Shown: positions 19,947-30,451 of the stretch, piece by piece | How positions within the stretch are numbered: the stretch's first letter is position 1 | How the letters are laid out: every line of letters begins with the position of its first letter | Origin: Buchnera aphidicola (Acyrthosiphon lactucae) | GTDB lineage: Bacteria > Pseudomonadota > Gammaproteobacteria > Enterobacterales > Enterobacteriaceae | Reading direction: 5' to 3' | DNA: 64,000 bases | Assembly: GCF_005083565.1 (NCBI RefSeq) | Contig: NZ_CP034891.1 | Coordinates: forward strand, 248,001 to 312,000 | Notes under the pieces: model-generated | Database searches by the model: none | Told to the model about the DNA's origin: nothing | What the model saw: only the letters and a program-made list of their open reading frames with translations | Made by a program: the position numbers and the translations under genes

Positions 19947-21665
19947 TTATTTTTTTAGTTTCTGTAAAACAAAATTTGTTATATCTTTGATCTTAATTAG
20001 AACATTTTTTTTATTTTTTCTTTCACGATATTCAACATTATTATCATTAATAGAACGTATACTAACAATAATTTGATGAGGAATTCCAATCAAATCCATT
20101 TCATTAAACATAATTCCTGGTCGTTCAGATCGATCATCTAATATAACATCTATGCCTATTTTTTTAAAATTTTGATATAAAATATTTGCTACTTTTTTTA
20201 TTTTATTATATTTTTCCATGTTTATAGGTAAAATAACGATTTCAAAAGGTGCAATAGAATTTGGCCAAATAATACCACTTTCATCGTGATTTTGTTCAAT
20301 AATAGCTGCTGCAATTCGTGTTATTCCTATTCCGTAACATCCCATATAAAAATTTTCTTGTTTACCATCTTGTATTTTAATGGATTTTTTCATTATTTTA
20401 GAATATTTTTGTCCAATTTGAAATATATGACCAATTTCAATGCTTTTTTTTACATTCAAATACCCTGTACCATTAGGACTTAAGTCGTTTGTATTTACTT
20501 TTCTAATATCTTCAATTATTGGTATAGGCAAATCAATATTCCAATTTACATTAATAAAAAAATGTTCGTTAATATTTGCACCAATAGTAAAATTTTTCAT
20601 TTCATAAGTAGAGATATCAGCAATAATAGGAATTTTTAATCCTAAAGGACCTAAGAATTTTTTTTTCACTCCTATTAATGAAATAGTTTCTTTTTCATCA
20701 AGAAATGATAAAGGCTTTTTTATTATATTAAGTTGTTCTATTTTAAATAAATTTAATTCATGATCTCCTCGTATTAATAATGCTGCTATTGAAGTAGTAT
20801 CTTTTGTTTTTATTTTAACTAAAAAAGTTTTAATTTGATTTTTTAATGGTGTATTTAATTTTTTAGAAATTATTGTAGATTTTTTACTGTCTTTTTTGCC
20901 ATGAATAATTTTGTATTCATCTTTTTTTTTAAAAAAATTAATTGTTTCTATAGATTTAGCCATATTCATATTTGAAGAATATGATTTATCATTCGAAAAA
21001 ACTATTTCATCTTCTCCATTCTCAGAAAAAGCTTGAAATTCATGAGAAATATTACCTCCCATAGAACCTGAATCAGCTTTTACTACACAAAAATCTAACT
21101 GCATTGTTTTAAATATATTTATATAGCTTTGATAGAATTTATTATAAGTGTTTTCCAGACAATTTTGATTAATATGAAAAGAATAAGCATCTTTCATTGT
21201 AAATTCACGTGTTCTAATCATACCAAAGCGAGGTCGTATTTCATCTCTAAATTTTGTTTGTATTTGATATACAATTAATGGCAGTTTTTTATATGAATTA
21301 ACTTCATTACTAATAAAGTTAGTAACAATTTCTTCATTAGTAGGGCCTAAAATAAAATGGTTTTTACGACGGTCAGAAAATCTTAGTAATTCTTCTCCGT
21401 ATATACTTAATCGTCCGCTTTTTTCCCATAAAAATTCAGATTGAATTATAGGCATGAATATTTCTAATGCATTTATTTTTTTCATTTCTTTTCTAATGAT
21501 TTTTTTTATTTTTTTTAGTACTCTAATTCCAGTTGGAAGCCAAATATATAAACCTGAAGATGTTTTTCTAATCATACCACTTCTTAGCATTAATTGATGG
21601 CTAATAATTTTTGCATCATAAGGTGTATCTTTTAAAGTTGATAATAGATATTGACTTGTAAGCAT
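19947..21665 (-). CDS. proS: prolyl-tRNA synthetase
   Basis: ProS charges tRNA-Pro. The product is 572 residues, identical in length to E. coli. Class II motifs are visible: motif 2 with KFRDEIRPRFGMIRTREFTMKDAYSF, and motif 3 near IAAAIIEQ. The editing (INS) domain between them is present, including IRGDHELN, so proline/alanine proofreading may be kept. The anticodon-binding domain is C-terminal. It converges on dnaE and starts 230 nt from the divergent flhB. Confidence 0.97.
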   Translation of the reverse strand: MLTSQYLLSTLKDTPYDAKIISHQLMLRSGMIRKTSSGLYIWLPTGIRVLKKIKKIIRKEMKKINALEIFMPIIQSEFLWEKSGRLSIYGEELLRFSDRRKNHFILGPTNEEIVTNFISNEVNSYKKLPLIVYQIQTKFRDEIRPRFGMIRTREFTMKDAYSFHINQNCLENTYNKFYQSYINIFKTMQLDFCVVKADSGSMGGNISHEFQAFSENGEDEIVFSNDKSYSSNMNMAKSIETINFFKKKDEYKIIHGKKDSKKSTIISKKLNTPLKNQIKTFLVKIKTKDTTSIAALLIRGDHELNLFKIEQLNIIKKPLSFLDEKETISLIGVKKKFLGPLGLKIPIIADISTYEMKNFTIGANINEHFFINVNWNIDLPIPIIEDIRKVNTNDLSPNGTGYLNVKKSIEIGHIFQIGQKYSKIMKKSIKIQDGKQENFYMGCYGIGITRIAAAIIEQNHDESGIIWPNSIAPFEIVILPINMEKYNKIKKVANILYQNFKKIGIDVILDDRSERPGIMFNEMDLIGIPHQIIVSIRSINDNNVEYRERKNKKNVLIKIKDITNFVLQKLKK

Positions 21666-21895
21666 TTATTAAGATCTCAAAAGTAAAATTTTTAAATAGT
21701 GAATGTAATTTCATTATATAATAAAATCTTATCTTAAATAATTTATTTTAAATTAATATATTTTAAAAAAATTAATATATTTGAAAAAATAAAGTTAGTC
21801 TATTTACATAATCAATAAAATTAACTTGTTTTTTTTTTGATACAGAGGTCTAATGAGTTTTTTATGCATAAAAATAGTGGTTAAATATATTTCTT

Positions 21896-23047
21896 ATGAA
21901 TCATAATATCAATGAGGAAAAAACAGAAAATCCTACTGAACATCGTATTAGAAAATTTCGTAATAAAGGAAAAACACGATATTCTAGAGAATTAAATTCT
22001 TTATTCATTTTATTAGTTGGATTTATAAATTTATGGTGGTATAGAGATTTAATTATTTTTAATCTTAGCAAAATAATGTCTAATAGTTTTTGTTTTGATA
22101 AAAATGATTTTTTAAATACAAATAAAACTTTATTAGAAATATTTGCATCTTTAAAAAATATCTTTTTTGTCTTTTTTCCATTTTTAATATCTTTATTAAT
22201 TGTAGTTACGATACCTTCTATACTTTTAAGTGGTATTAAATTAAATTTTACATCATTAAAATTTAATTTTATAAAATTAAATCCCTTTCAGGGTTTAAAA
22301 AGAATTTTTTCTTTTCAAATAATAGTAGAGTTTTTAAAGATAATATTAAAATTGTTTATAGTGAGTAGTATATCTTGTTGGTATTTATGGATTTATTTTC
22401 CTGAAATATTATTCTTAATTAATAAAAATTATATATCTTCTTTATCAGATGGATGTAACATAATTTCTATTTGTTCTTTTTTAGTTATACTAGGATTAGT
22501 TCCGATTGTTTTTTTTGATATTATTTGGCAACAATTCAATTACTATAAAAAATTAAAAATGACTCGTCAAGAAATCAAAGATGAATTAAGAGAAAAAGAA
22601 GGAAATCCAAATATCAAAATGCGTATTCGTCAAGAAATGAAAGCGGCTATGCGTAGAAGAATGATCGCAGATGTTCCTAAAGCTGATGTAATTATAACTA
22701 ATCCTGTATATTATTCTGTAGCACTTAAATATGATGAAACAAAAATGAATGCGCCTAAAGTAATAGCTAAAGGTATAGGTGAAGTAGCTATTAAAATACA
22801 AAATTTAGCTCTTAAACATAATATCTCAATTATTTCCGCCCCATCATTGGCTCGTTCATTATACCGTTATTCCGAAATCGGACAATATATTCCAGGTCCT
22901 CTTTACAAAGCTGTTGCAGAAGTTTTAGCATGGGTTTGGAAAGTACGAAAATGGAAAAAAGAAGGTGGTATTTTCCCTGAAAAACCTAAAAATATATTAG
23001 TTCCATCAGAATTAACTTTTACAGGAGAGCATAAAAATAATGTTTAG
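21896..23047 (+). CDS. flhB: flagellar export gate protein FlhB, altered autocleavage motif
   Basis: FlhB is the membrane component that switches flagellar type III export from hook to filament substrates. The product has 383 residues (Salmonella 383). Four transmembrane segments (about 32-215) follow KTENPTEHR, then the cytoplasmic domain. The cleavage site, NPTH in nearly all family members, reads NPVY at residues 269-272: Asn and Pro are kept, Thr and His are changed. The downstream YSVALKYDETKMNAPKV is conserved. It overlaps flhA by 8 nt. Buchnera is known to keep hook-basal bodies without filaments, so relaxed switching would be tolerated. Confidence 0.95.
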   Translation: MNHNINEEKTENPTEHRIRKFRNKGKTRYSRELNSLFILLVGFINLWWYRDLIIFNLSKIMSNSFCFDKNDFLNTNKTLLEIFASLKNIFFVFFPFLISLLIVVTIPSILLSGIKLNFTSLKFNFIKLNPFQGLKRIFSFQIIVEFLKIILKLFIVSSISCWYLWIYFPEILFLINKNYISSLSDGCNIISICSFLVILGLVPIVFFDIIWQQFNYYKKLKMTRQEIKDELREKEGNPNIKMRIRQEMKAAMRRRMIADVPKADVIITNPVYYSVALKYDETKMNAPKVIAKGIGEVAIKIQNLALKHNISIISAPSLARSLYRYSEIGQYIPGPLYKAVAEVLAWVWKVRKWKKEGGIFPEKPKNILVPSELTFTGEHKNNV

Positions 23048-25127
23048 TTTGTCTCATTTTTTTCGTTTTACAAAAAGTTTAAAAACAATTCAATGGCAAA
23101 TACTTGCAGGTCCAATACTTATTTTGATGATTTTATCAATGATGGTTTTGCCATTAGCACCTTTTGTCTTAGATGTTTTTTTTACTTTTAATATTGCATT
23201 ATCAATAATAATTTTACTTGTTTCTATGTTTACCCGTCATACTTTAGAATTTACTGCTTTCCCAACAATTTTGCTCTTTTCTACATTGTTACGTTTGGCT
23301 TTAAATGTAGCTTCTACTCGTATTATTTTTTTAAGAGGTCATACTGGTACTAATTCAGCAGGAAAAGTAATTGAATCATTTGGTCATTTTTTAGTAGGTG
23401 GAAATTTTGCTATTGGGATAGTTGTATTTATAATTTTAGTTATTATTAATTTTATTGTTATTACTAAAGGAGCCAGTAGAATAGCGGAAGTTGGTGCACG
23501 ATTTGTATTAGATGCTATGCCAGGAAAACAAATGGCAATTGATGCAGATTTAAATGCAGGTTTGATTGGTGAAGAAAAAGCTAAAAAACGTCGTATAAAA
23601 ATAACACAGGAAGCTGATTTTTACGGTTCTATGGATGGTGCTAGTAAGTTTGTACGAGGAGATGCAATTGCTGGAATTTTAATAATGATTATTAATATTT
23701 TTGGTGGTTTAATTATTGGTCTAATACAACATCATATGTTATTAAAAAAAGCTGTAGAAGTTTATACATTATTAACTATTGGAGATGGTTTAGTTGCTCA
23801 AATTCCAGCATTAGTTATTTCTACTGCAGCAGGTGTTATTGTCACACGTGTTAGTAGTAATCAAAATGTTGGTGAACAAATGGTTAGTCAATTATTTTAT
23901 AATCCTCAAGTTATTTTATTAAGTGCAATAGTTTTAGGTGTTCTTGGTTTAGTGCCAGGTATGCCTAATATTATATTTTTAGTTTTTACAGTCTTATTGT
24001 TTATTTTATCTTGGTGGTTATATGAAAAAAAATATGATTTAGAAAGTAATTTTTTAAATTCTAATAAAAAATATAAATTAATACATGATTCAATTTCAGA
24101 AGCATCTTGGAGTGATGTTCAATTAGAAGATCCAATTAGAATAGAAATTGGTTATAAATTAACACCCATGACTGATGTTAATCAAAAGGGTGATTTATTA
24201 GATAGAATTCGTGTAGTTCGTAAAAAAATTGCTCAAGAAATTGGATTTTTACCTCCACTAGTACGTGTTAAAAATAATATGAATTTATCAGGAAATGTTT
24301 ATCGTATTTTTATTAAAGGAGTAGAAGTAGGACAGGGGAAATGTTTTTATGGACGTCTTATGGCTATTCATACAGGTAGAGAAACGGAACCTTTGCCTTT
24401 TGAAAAAATATATGAACCAACTTTTGGTTTATCTGGATATTGGATTGATGAAGAATTTAAAAATACAGCGCAAAAAAAAGGCTATTCTGTTATAGAATCT
24501 AGTGTTGTTATTTCAACACATTTAAATTTTTTAATGACTAATCATATTGATGAGTTATTTGGTCGTCAAGAAACTCAACAATTATTAGAACATGTTAGCA
24601 TAGAAATGCCAAAATTAACTGAAGATTTAATTCCAAATATAATCAATTTAACAGTTTTTCATAAAGTACTTAAAAATTTATTATTAGAAAATGTTCCAAT
24701 ACGCGATATGAGAACGATTTTAGAATCACTGTCAGAATGCGCTGATATTCAAAAAGATCCAATTGAATTAACTAGTATTGTACGTATTGCATTGAGAAAA
24801 ATTCTTATACAAAAATTATTTAAACAAGATAGTATTATTGAAATAATAGGATTAGAATCGAATTTAGAGCAATTATTATTAAATAGTTTAAAATCAGGTG
24901 CTAATACTATAGAACCTACTTTATCTGAAAGTTTATTAATAAAAACAAAAGAAGCTATTAAAAAACAACTATTAATAGGCTCTCCTCTTGTATTATTAGT
25001 TAGCCATCCGTTACGATATTTTTTATCTAAATTTTTACGACAAAGTTTTCCGGAATTAACTGTTTTATCTCAATTTGAAATTGTAGATGTAAAAAAAATA
25101 AAGATGACTAATATAATTGGTTCTTAA
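23040..25127 (+). CDS. flhA: flagellar export apparatus protein FlhA
   Basis: FlhA forms the nonameric export gate and cytoplasmic ring of the flagellar type III machine. The product has 695 residues (E. coli 692). It has eight N-terminal membrane helices, the FHIPEP-family loop region (AEVGARFVLDAMPGKQMAIDADLNAG, conserved arginine and aspartates) and a C-terminal cytoplasmic domain from about 330 on. It is translationally coupled to flhB by an 8-nt overlap. flhE, which follows it in E. coli, is absent. Confidence 0.97.
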   Translation: MFSLSHFFRFTKSLKTIQWQILAGPILILMILSMMVLPLAPFVLDVFFTFNIALSIIILLVSMFTRHTLEFTAFPTILLFSTLLRLALNVASTRIIFLRGHTGTNSAGKVIESFGHFLVGGNFAIGIVVFIILVIINFIVITKGASRIAEVGARFVLDAMPGKQMAIDADLNAGLIGEEKAKKRRIKITQEADFYGSMDGASKFVRGDAIAGILIMIINIFGGLIIGLIQHHMLLKKAVEVYTLLTIGDGLVAQIPALVISTAAGVIVTRVSSNQNVGEQMVSQLFYNPQVILLSAIVLGVLGLVPGMPNIIFLVFTVLLFILSWWLYEKKYDLESNFLNSNKKYKLIHDSISEASWSDVQLEDPIRIEIGYKLTPMTDVNQKGDLLDRIRVVRKKIAQEIGFLPPLVRVKNNMNLSGNVYRIFIKGVEVGQGKCFYGRLMAIHTGRETEPLPFEKIYEPTFGLSGYWIDEEFKNTAQKKGYSVIESSVVISTHLNFLMTNHIDELFGRQETQQLLEHVSIEMPKLTEDLIPNIINLTVFHKVLKNLLLENVPIRDMRTILESLSECADIQKDPIELTSIVRIALRKILIQKLFKQDSIIEIIGLESNLEQLLLNSLKSGANTIEPTLSESLLIKTKEAIKKQLLIGSPLVLLVSHPLRYFLSKFLRQSFPELTVLSQFEIVDVKKIKMTNIIGS

Positions 25128-25168
25128 TAAGAAATAAAATTAGCTTATTCATATTTTGAATACAGATT

Positions 25169-25215
25169 GGTGTGGTAGTAAGTAGTACATTTTCGTACTA
25201 TATTATTTCCTCACC
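25169..25215. other. unassigned hairpin element between flhA and argS
   Basis: In the 129-nt spacer between convergent flhA and argS, GGTGTGG (25169-25175) can pair with CCTCACC (25209-25215) with one mismatch. Inside it TAGTAC (25183-25188) pairs perfectly with GTACTA (25195-25200) over a 6-nt loop. Its G+C content is above that of ordinary spacer here. No T-run follows directly, so it is not a standard terminator. It could be a transcript 3' end or a small structured RNA. Confidence 0.35.
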
Positions 25216-25256
25216 TTGCTGAATTTTTAGGATTTAAAGATTGTATGAATTATATT

Positions 25257-26981
25257 TTACATCTTTTTTATTATTTTTATACCAAGCATATTAAGTCCTT
25301 TTTTTAATGTTTTAGCTGTTAAAATAGATAATTTAAGTCTACTTTTACAAGTTTTTATTTTTTTTGAAAAAAGTATAGAACAATTTTCATAAAAATTAGA
25401 GAAAATTGTTGCAAGTTGATAAAGATATTTACATAAGATATGAGGTGTACCTTTTTGAGCAATTAAAAGAATAATTTCTTCAAACTCTAATATTTTGATA
25501 GCTAAATTAATTTCAGTTTCTTCTTTTAAAATAATTTTTTCTTTTAATTTATTTATAGGAATAATAGATTTTTTTAAAATAGAATTAATTCTAGTATAAG
25601 CATACTGAATGTAAGGAGCCGTATTACCTTCAAAACTTAGCATTTCATCCCAATTAAATATATAATTGGTGTTTCTATTTTTCGATAAATCTGCATATTT
25701 TACTGCACTAATACCTATAATTTGAGCCAACTTTACAAGTTTTTTTTTAGATAATTTAGGTTTTTTATTTTTAATTAAACGCATAGCTCTTTCTTTCGCT
25801 TCATTAAGAAGTGAAGAAAGTTTTATAGTGTTACCATCACGAGTCTTAAACGGGCGTTTATTTTTTGAAAGCATCATTCCAAAAGTATGATGTTCTAATA
25901 ATAAATCTTGAGATATATAATTAGCTTTTTTTGCTATAGTCCAAGCTTGTATTAAATGTTGATGTTGACGAGGATCAGTATAATATATAATACGATTAGC
26001 ATGTAATTTTTGATATCTATATTTAAAACAAGCAATATCTGTAGTAGAATATAAAAAGCCTTTATCTTTTTTTTGAATAACAACACCCATATATTCTCCT
26101 AATCTATTCTTAAATTCTTTCAAAAAAACAATAGTAGAACCATTTTTTTCAATTGCTATTTTTTTATTTTTAAGATCTTGAATAATATCAGGAAGCATTT
26201 TATTATATACACTTTCTCCCATAGTATGCTTCTCTTTTAAAGTCACATTTAGTTTCTTATATATTTTATAATTTTCTAACATAGTAATAGATACTAATTT
26301 TTTCCAAATAAAATGACAGTATTTGTCTCCATTTTGTAATTTTACTACATATTCTCTAGACTTTTCTGCAAATAATTGATCAATATCGTATTTTTTTTTC
26401 GCTTTACAATAAAAATCTTCTAATTGTATAAGAGATAAATTATCATATTTTATTTTTTTATCTTTTAAATATGCAATTAACATGCCAAATTGTGTTCCCC
26501 AGTCACCAATATGATTTGCTCTAATTACATTATGTCCTAAAAAATCTAATATTCTTGCTGTAACATCTCCAATAATTGTTGAACGTAAATGTCCAATATG
26601 CATTTCTTTTGCAATATTCGGAGAAGAATAATCTATTACAATATTTTGTGATTTAGAGTGTTTTATACCAAGACGAGATGAAATAAAAATTTTTTCTAAT
26701 TGTTCAGAGATCCAATTTTCATTAATGAAAATATTAATAAAACCTGGTTGAGAAAATGTCATTTTTTTATAAATACATTTTTTTTTAATATTAAATATTA
26801 TTTTATTTGACAATTCATATGGCTCTAAATTTAATATATTAGATATTTTAATTAAATTATTAACTTGGTAATGACCTAATTTTATTTTTTTATTTAATGT
26901 TATAATAGGATCATAATCTATAGTACCAATTTTAATTAACGCATTTTTAATGTCTTTTTTAATTATATTTTTTAGATTCAT
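25257..26981 (-). CDS. argS: arginyl-tRNA synthetase
   Basis: ArgS charges tRNA-Arg; arginine is also one of the amino acids the symbiont supplies. The product is 574 residues (E. coli 577). The N-terminal additional domain is followed by the class I signature SPNIAKEMHIGHLRST near 125 and a degenerate KMSKS region (KPFKTRDGNTIKL). The DALR anticodon domain is C-terminal (ENTAPYIQYAYTRI onward). It lies upstream of rrs in the opposite direction, the classic Buchnera argS-rrs junction. Confidence 0.97.
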   Translation of the reverse strand: MNLKNIIKKDIKNALIKIGTIDYDPIITLNKKIKLGHYQVNNLIKISNILNLEPYELSNKIIFNIKKKCIYKKMTFSQPGFINIFINENWISEQLEKIFISSRLGIKHSKSQNIVIDYSSPNIAKEMHIGHLRSTIIGDVTARILDFLGHNVIRANHIGDWGTQFGMLIAYLKDKKIKYDNLSLIQLEDFYCKAKKKYDIDQLFAEKSREYVVKLQNGDKYCHFIWKKLVSITMLENYKIYKKLNVTLKEKHTMGESVYNKMLPDIIQDLKNKKIAIEKNGSTIVFLKEFKNRLGEYMGVVIQKKDKGFLYSTTDIACFKYRYQKLHANRIIYYTDPRQHQHLIQAWTIAKKANYISQDLLLEHHTFGMMLSKNKRPFKTRDGNTIKLSSLLNEAKERAMRLIKNKKPKLSKKKLVKLAQIIGISAVKYADLSKNRNTNYIFNWDEMLSFEGNTAPYIQYAYTRINSILKKSIIPINKLKEKIILKEETEINLAIKILEFEEIILLIAQKGTPHILCKYLYQLATIFSNFYENCSILFSKKIKTCKSRLKLSILTAKTLKKGLNMLGIKIIKKM

Positions 26982-27207
26982 TATAGAAGCCTTTTTTATA
27001 TTATATGAAGTATGTTTATTATTTTTAAAAAAATAAAATAGATGTTTTATGAAATTTTACTAAAAAAATTAATATTTTATCTTTTAAGATATATTATAAT
27101 TTTATATTTTTTTAGTAATTTATTAAATATGATTTTAAATCATTTATTTCGTATAAAACATATAAAAATGACTTTGGAATAAAAATAAAAAATTTTTTAT
27201 AAAAATG

Positions 27208-27234
27208 TTGACAACAGAACAAAAAAAGTATAAT
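27208..27234 (+). promoter_or_regulatory. rrs operon promoter
   Basis: Perfect consensus hexamers TTGACA (27208-27213) and TATAAT (27229-27234) are separated by 15 nt, about 140 nt before the mature 16S start. It is the best promoter match in the window and the only element in the 392-nt argS-rrs spacer besides the leader; the upstream 200 nt is plain AT-rich DNA. Confidence 0.85.
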
Positions 27235-27263
27235 CTCTTGATATAAAGTTTTACATATAAAAA

Positions 27264-27276
27264 TGCTCTTTAAAAA
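27264..27276 (+). promoter_or_regulatory. boxA antitermination site in the 16S leader
   Basis: TGCTCTTTAAAAA matches the E. coli rrn boxA (TGCTCTTTAACAA) and is followed by the same leader order seen in E. coli. NusB/NusE loading there prevents premature termination on untranslated rRNA. Confidence 0.8.
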
Positions 27277-27280
27277 TATA

Positions 27281-27301
27281 TTAGATAATCTGTGTGGGCA
27301 C
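27281..27301 (+). other. 5' half of the 16S processing stem
   Basis: These 21 nt are complementary to 28941-28961 at all but one position, flanking the 16S gene. This is the RNase III processing stalk of rrn transcripts. The TGTGTGGGCAC part is shared with the E. coli leader. Confidence 0.85.
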
Positions 27302-27373
27302 AAACAATTAAGTACAAAATTTATTTTGTTATTTTAAAAATCTTAAAGATTTACTTCTTTAAGAAAAGTTTTT

Positions 27374-28919
<1,546 letters not shown>

Positions 28920-28940
28920 AAAATATATACTTTTTTGAAG

Positions 28941-28961
28941 GTGCCCACACAAATTATCTAA
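28941..28961 (+). other. 3' half of the 16S processing stem
   Basis: Complement of 27281-27301 with a single mismatch, 22 nt after the mature 16S end. With its partner it forms a 21-bp RNase III stalk enclosing the 16S RNA. Confidence 0.85.
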
Positions 28962-28973
28962 TAAAAAATTAGA

Positions 28974-29050
<77 letters not shown>

Positions 29051-29061
29051 TAAAATTATCT

Positions 29062-29134
29062 GGGGCTATAGCTCAGCTGGGAGAGCGCCTGCCTTGCACG
29101 CAGGAGGTCAGCGGTTCAATCCCGCTTAGCTCCA
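29062..29134 (+). tRNA. alaT: tRNA-Ala (anticodon TGC), CCA not encoded
   Basis: 73 nt: acceptor GGGGCTA pairing with TAGCTCC, anticodon loop CTTGCAC and T arm GGTTCAATCCC, close to E. coli spacer tRNA-Ala. The gene ends at the discriminator A; the next bases are AAAA, so CCA must be added enzymatically, unlike the neighbouring tRNA-Ile. Its last 9 nt overlap the end of gloB on the other strand. Confidence 0.97.
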
Positions 29135-29881
29135 AAAATCTTTTTTTAATCTCAAATTTAAAAAAACTTCAAAAGAACTGCAACTATTTTCTAATCCTAG
29201 TGATTTTTTAACACAATTTTCATTTGTTCTCAAAAATAAATTAATTTTTTTTTCAAAAAAAATATAAGAAGGTAAGCTAGACTTTCCAATATTTATTTTC
29301 ATTTTTATTATTTTAAAATATGATTTAATAAAATAATCATTAGGTAAAAAAAACATAGAAAATTTTAAATTTGATAAAGTATACTCATGCGAACAACATA
29401 AAATAGTATTGTCAGGTAGAGAAGAAATCATTTTTATAGAATTATACATTTCTAGGTGTTTATTCTTATAAACGCGTCCACAACCTCCTGAAAAAATAGT
29501 ATCTCCACAAAAAATATATGGATTGCTATAATAAGAAACATGACCTAGAGTATGGCCTGGAGTACCAATAACGTAAAAAATTTTATCTAAAATAGTAATT
29601 TTATCTCCTTGTTTTACAATCTTATTAACACCATATTTTTTTGTTTCATTAGGTCCAAAAACAGTTATATTTGGAAAATATTTAATAATATCTTTTACTC
29701 CTCCTGTATGATCAATATGATTATGAGTTAATAAGATAGCTATAGGAAACCATTTTCTTTTTTTTATTTCTTGTATTATAGGTTCAGATAATCCCGGATC
29801 TATAATTATACAAAAACCATTATTGTTATATAGAACCCAAACATAGTTATCAACCAATATAAGTATTTTTTTTAAAATCAT
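29126..29881 (-). CDS. gloB: hydroxyacylglutathione hydrolase (glyoxalase II)
   Basis: GloB hydrolyses S-lactoylglutathione to lactate and glutathione in methylglyoxal detoxification. The product is 251 residues, E. coli length, of the metallo-beta-lactamase fold. Zinc ligands are in LTHNHIDH (HxHxDH near residue 53), PGHTLGH, FCGDTIFSGGCGR and CCSHEYT. The C-terminus KKDFWS differs from E. coli KKDRF because the last codons and stop lie inside the tRNA-Ala acceptor arm. It is transcribed toward the rrs operon. Confidence 0.95.
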   Translation of the reverse strand: MILKKILILVDNYVWVLYNNNGFCIIIDPGLSEPIIQEIKKRKWFPIAILLTHNHIDHTGGVKDIIKYFPNITVFGPNETKKYGVNKIVKQGDKITILDKIFYVIGTPGHTLGHVSYYSNPYIFCGDTIFSGGCGRVYKNKHLEMYNSIKMISSLPDNTILCCSHEYTLSNLKFSMFFLPNDYFIKSYFKIIKMKINIGKSSLPSYIFFEKKINLFLRTNENCVKKSLGLENSCSSFEVFLNLRLKKDFWS

Positions 29882-29930
29882 ATTTTTTAATTTTATTTAT
29901 ATATTTTTTTATATAAGAGATTATGTTTTA

Positions 29931-30397
29931 TTATTTACTATTTTCATAGTAAATGTCCTTAATTGAAGGATATTTAGCAGATTGACGTGCTATTATATCA
30001 CATCTTTCATTTTCTAAGTGACCAATATGAGCTTTAATCCAAAACCAAGTTACGAAATGTTTTTTTAAAGCTTCATTAATACGAAGCCATAAGTCTATAT
30101 TTTTTACAGATTTTTTTTTAGTAGTTTTCCATTTTTTTTTTTCCATATAGGCATCCAATCAACAATTCCTTTTTTTACATACAAACTATCTGTTGTAATT
30201 TCAACAAAACATGATTGATTAAGAGATTCTAATCCCGATATTACAGCCATTAATTCCATTCTATTATTAGTAGTTAAGTGAAATCCTGAAGTTAATATTT
30301 TTTCGTGTCTTTTATAACGTAATATTGTACTATATCCTCCTGCACCAGGATTACCCAAACAAGAACCATCTGTAAACATTTTAACTATTTTTAACAT
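29931..30397 (-). pseudogene. rnhA: ribonuclease HI, reading frame broken at an A11 tract, probably slippage-rescued
   Basis: RNase HI cleaves RNA in RNA-DNA hybrids. The gene starts at the ATG at 30397 and reads [15 protein letters not shown] with catalytic Asp10, Glu48 (NNRMEL) and Asp70 (TTDSLYV), up to PIWKKK. There the frame is lost at eleven A (sense strand, 30132-30142). The rest of the protein continues in another frame as [18 protein letters not shown] and ends at 29931, with NERCD holding the fourth catalytic Asp. One added A rejoins the halves with the same spacing as E. coli (four residues between two Trp). All active-site residues survive on both sides, so I think it still yields functional enzyme through slippage; formally it is frameshifted. 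Divergent from dnaQ, as in E. coli. Confidence 0.9.
30132..30142 (-). other. A11 homopolymer (sense) splitting rnhA
   Basis: Eleven A in the rnhA sense strand between two tryptophan codons. Twelve would encode four lysines and keep the frame, matching the four residues at this place in E. coli RNase HI. A second A9 run lies about 10 nt further downstream. Confidence 0.85.
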
Positions 30398-30451
30398 AAT
30401 GATAGTTATTCCAAAATAATTTTAATTATATGTAAATAATTTAAAGGTATT

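Noticed and set aside
27112..27303. 63-codon minus-strand ORF upstream of rrs
   Set aside because: It spans the rrs promoter, boxA and the RNase III stem; no family resemblance.
30104..30397. Separate 97-residue and 75-residue genes instead of one rnhA
   Set aside because: Both are pieces of RNase HI joined by one base at the A11 tract.
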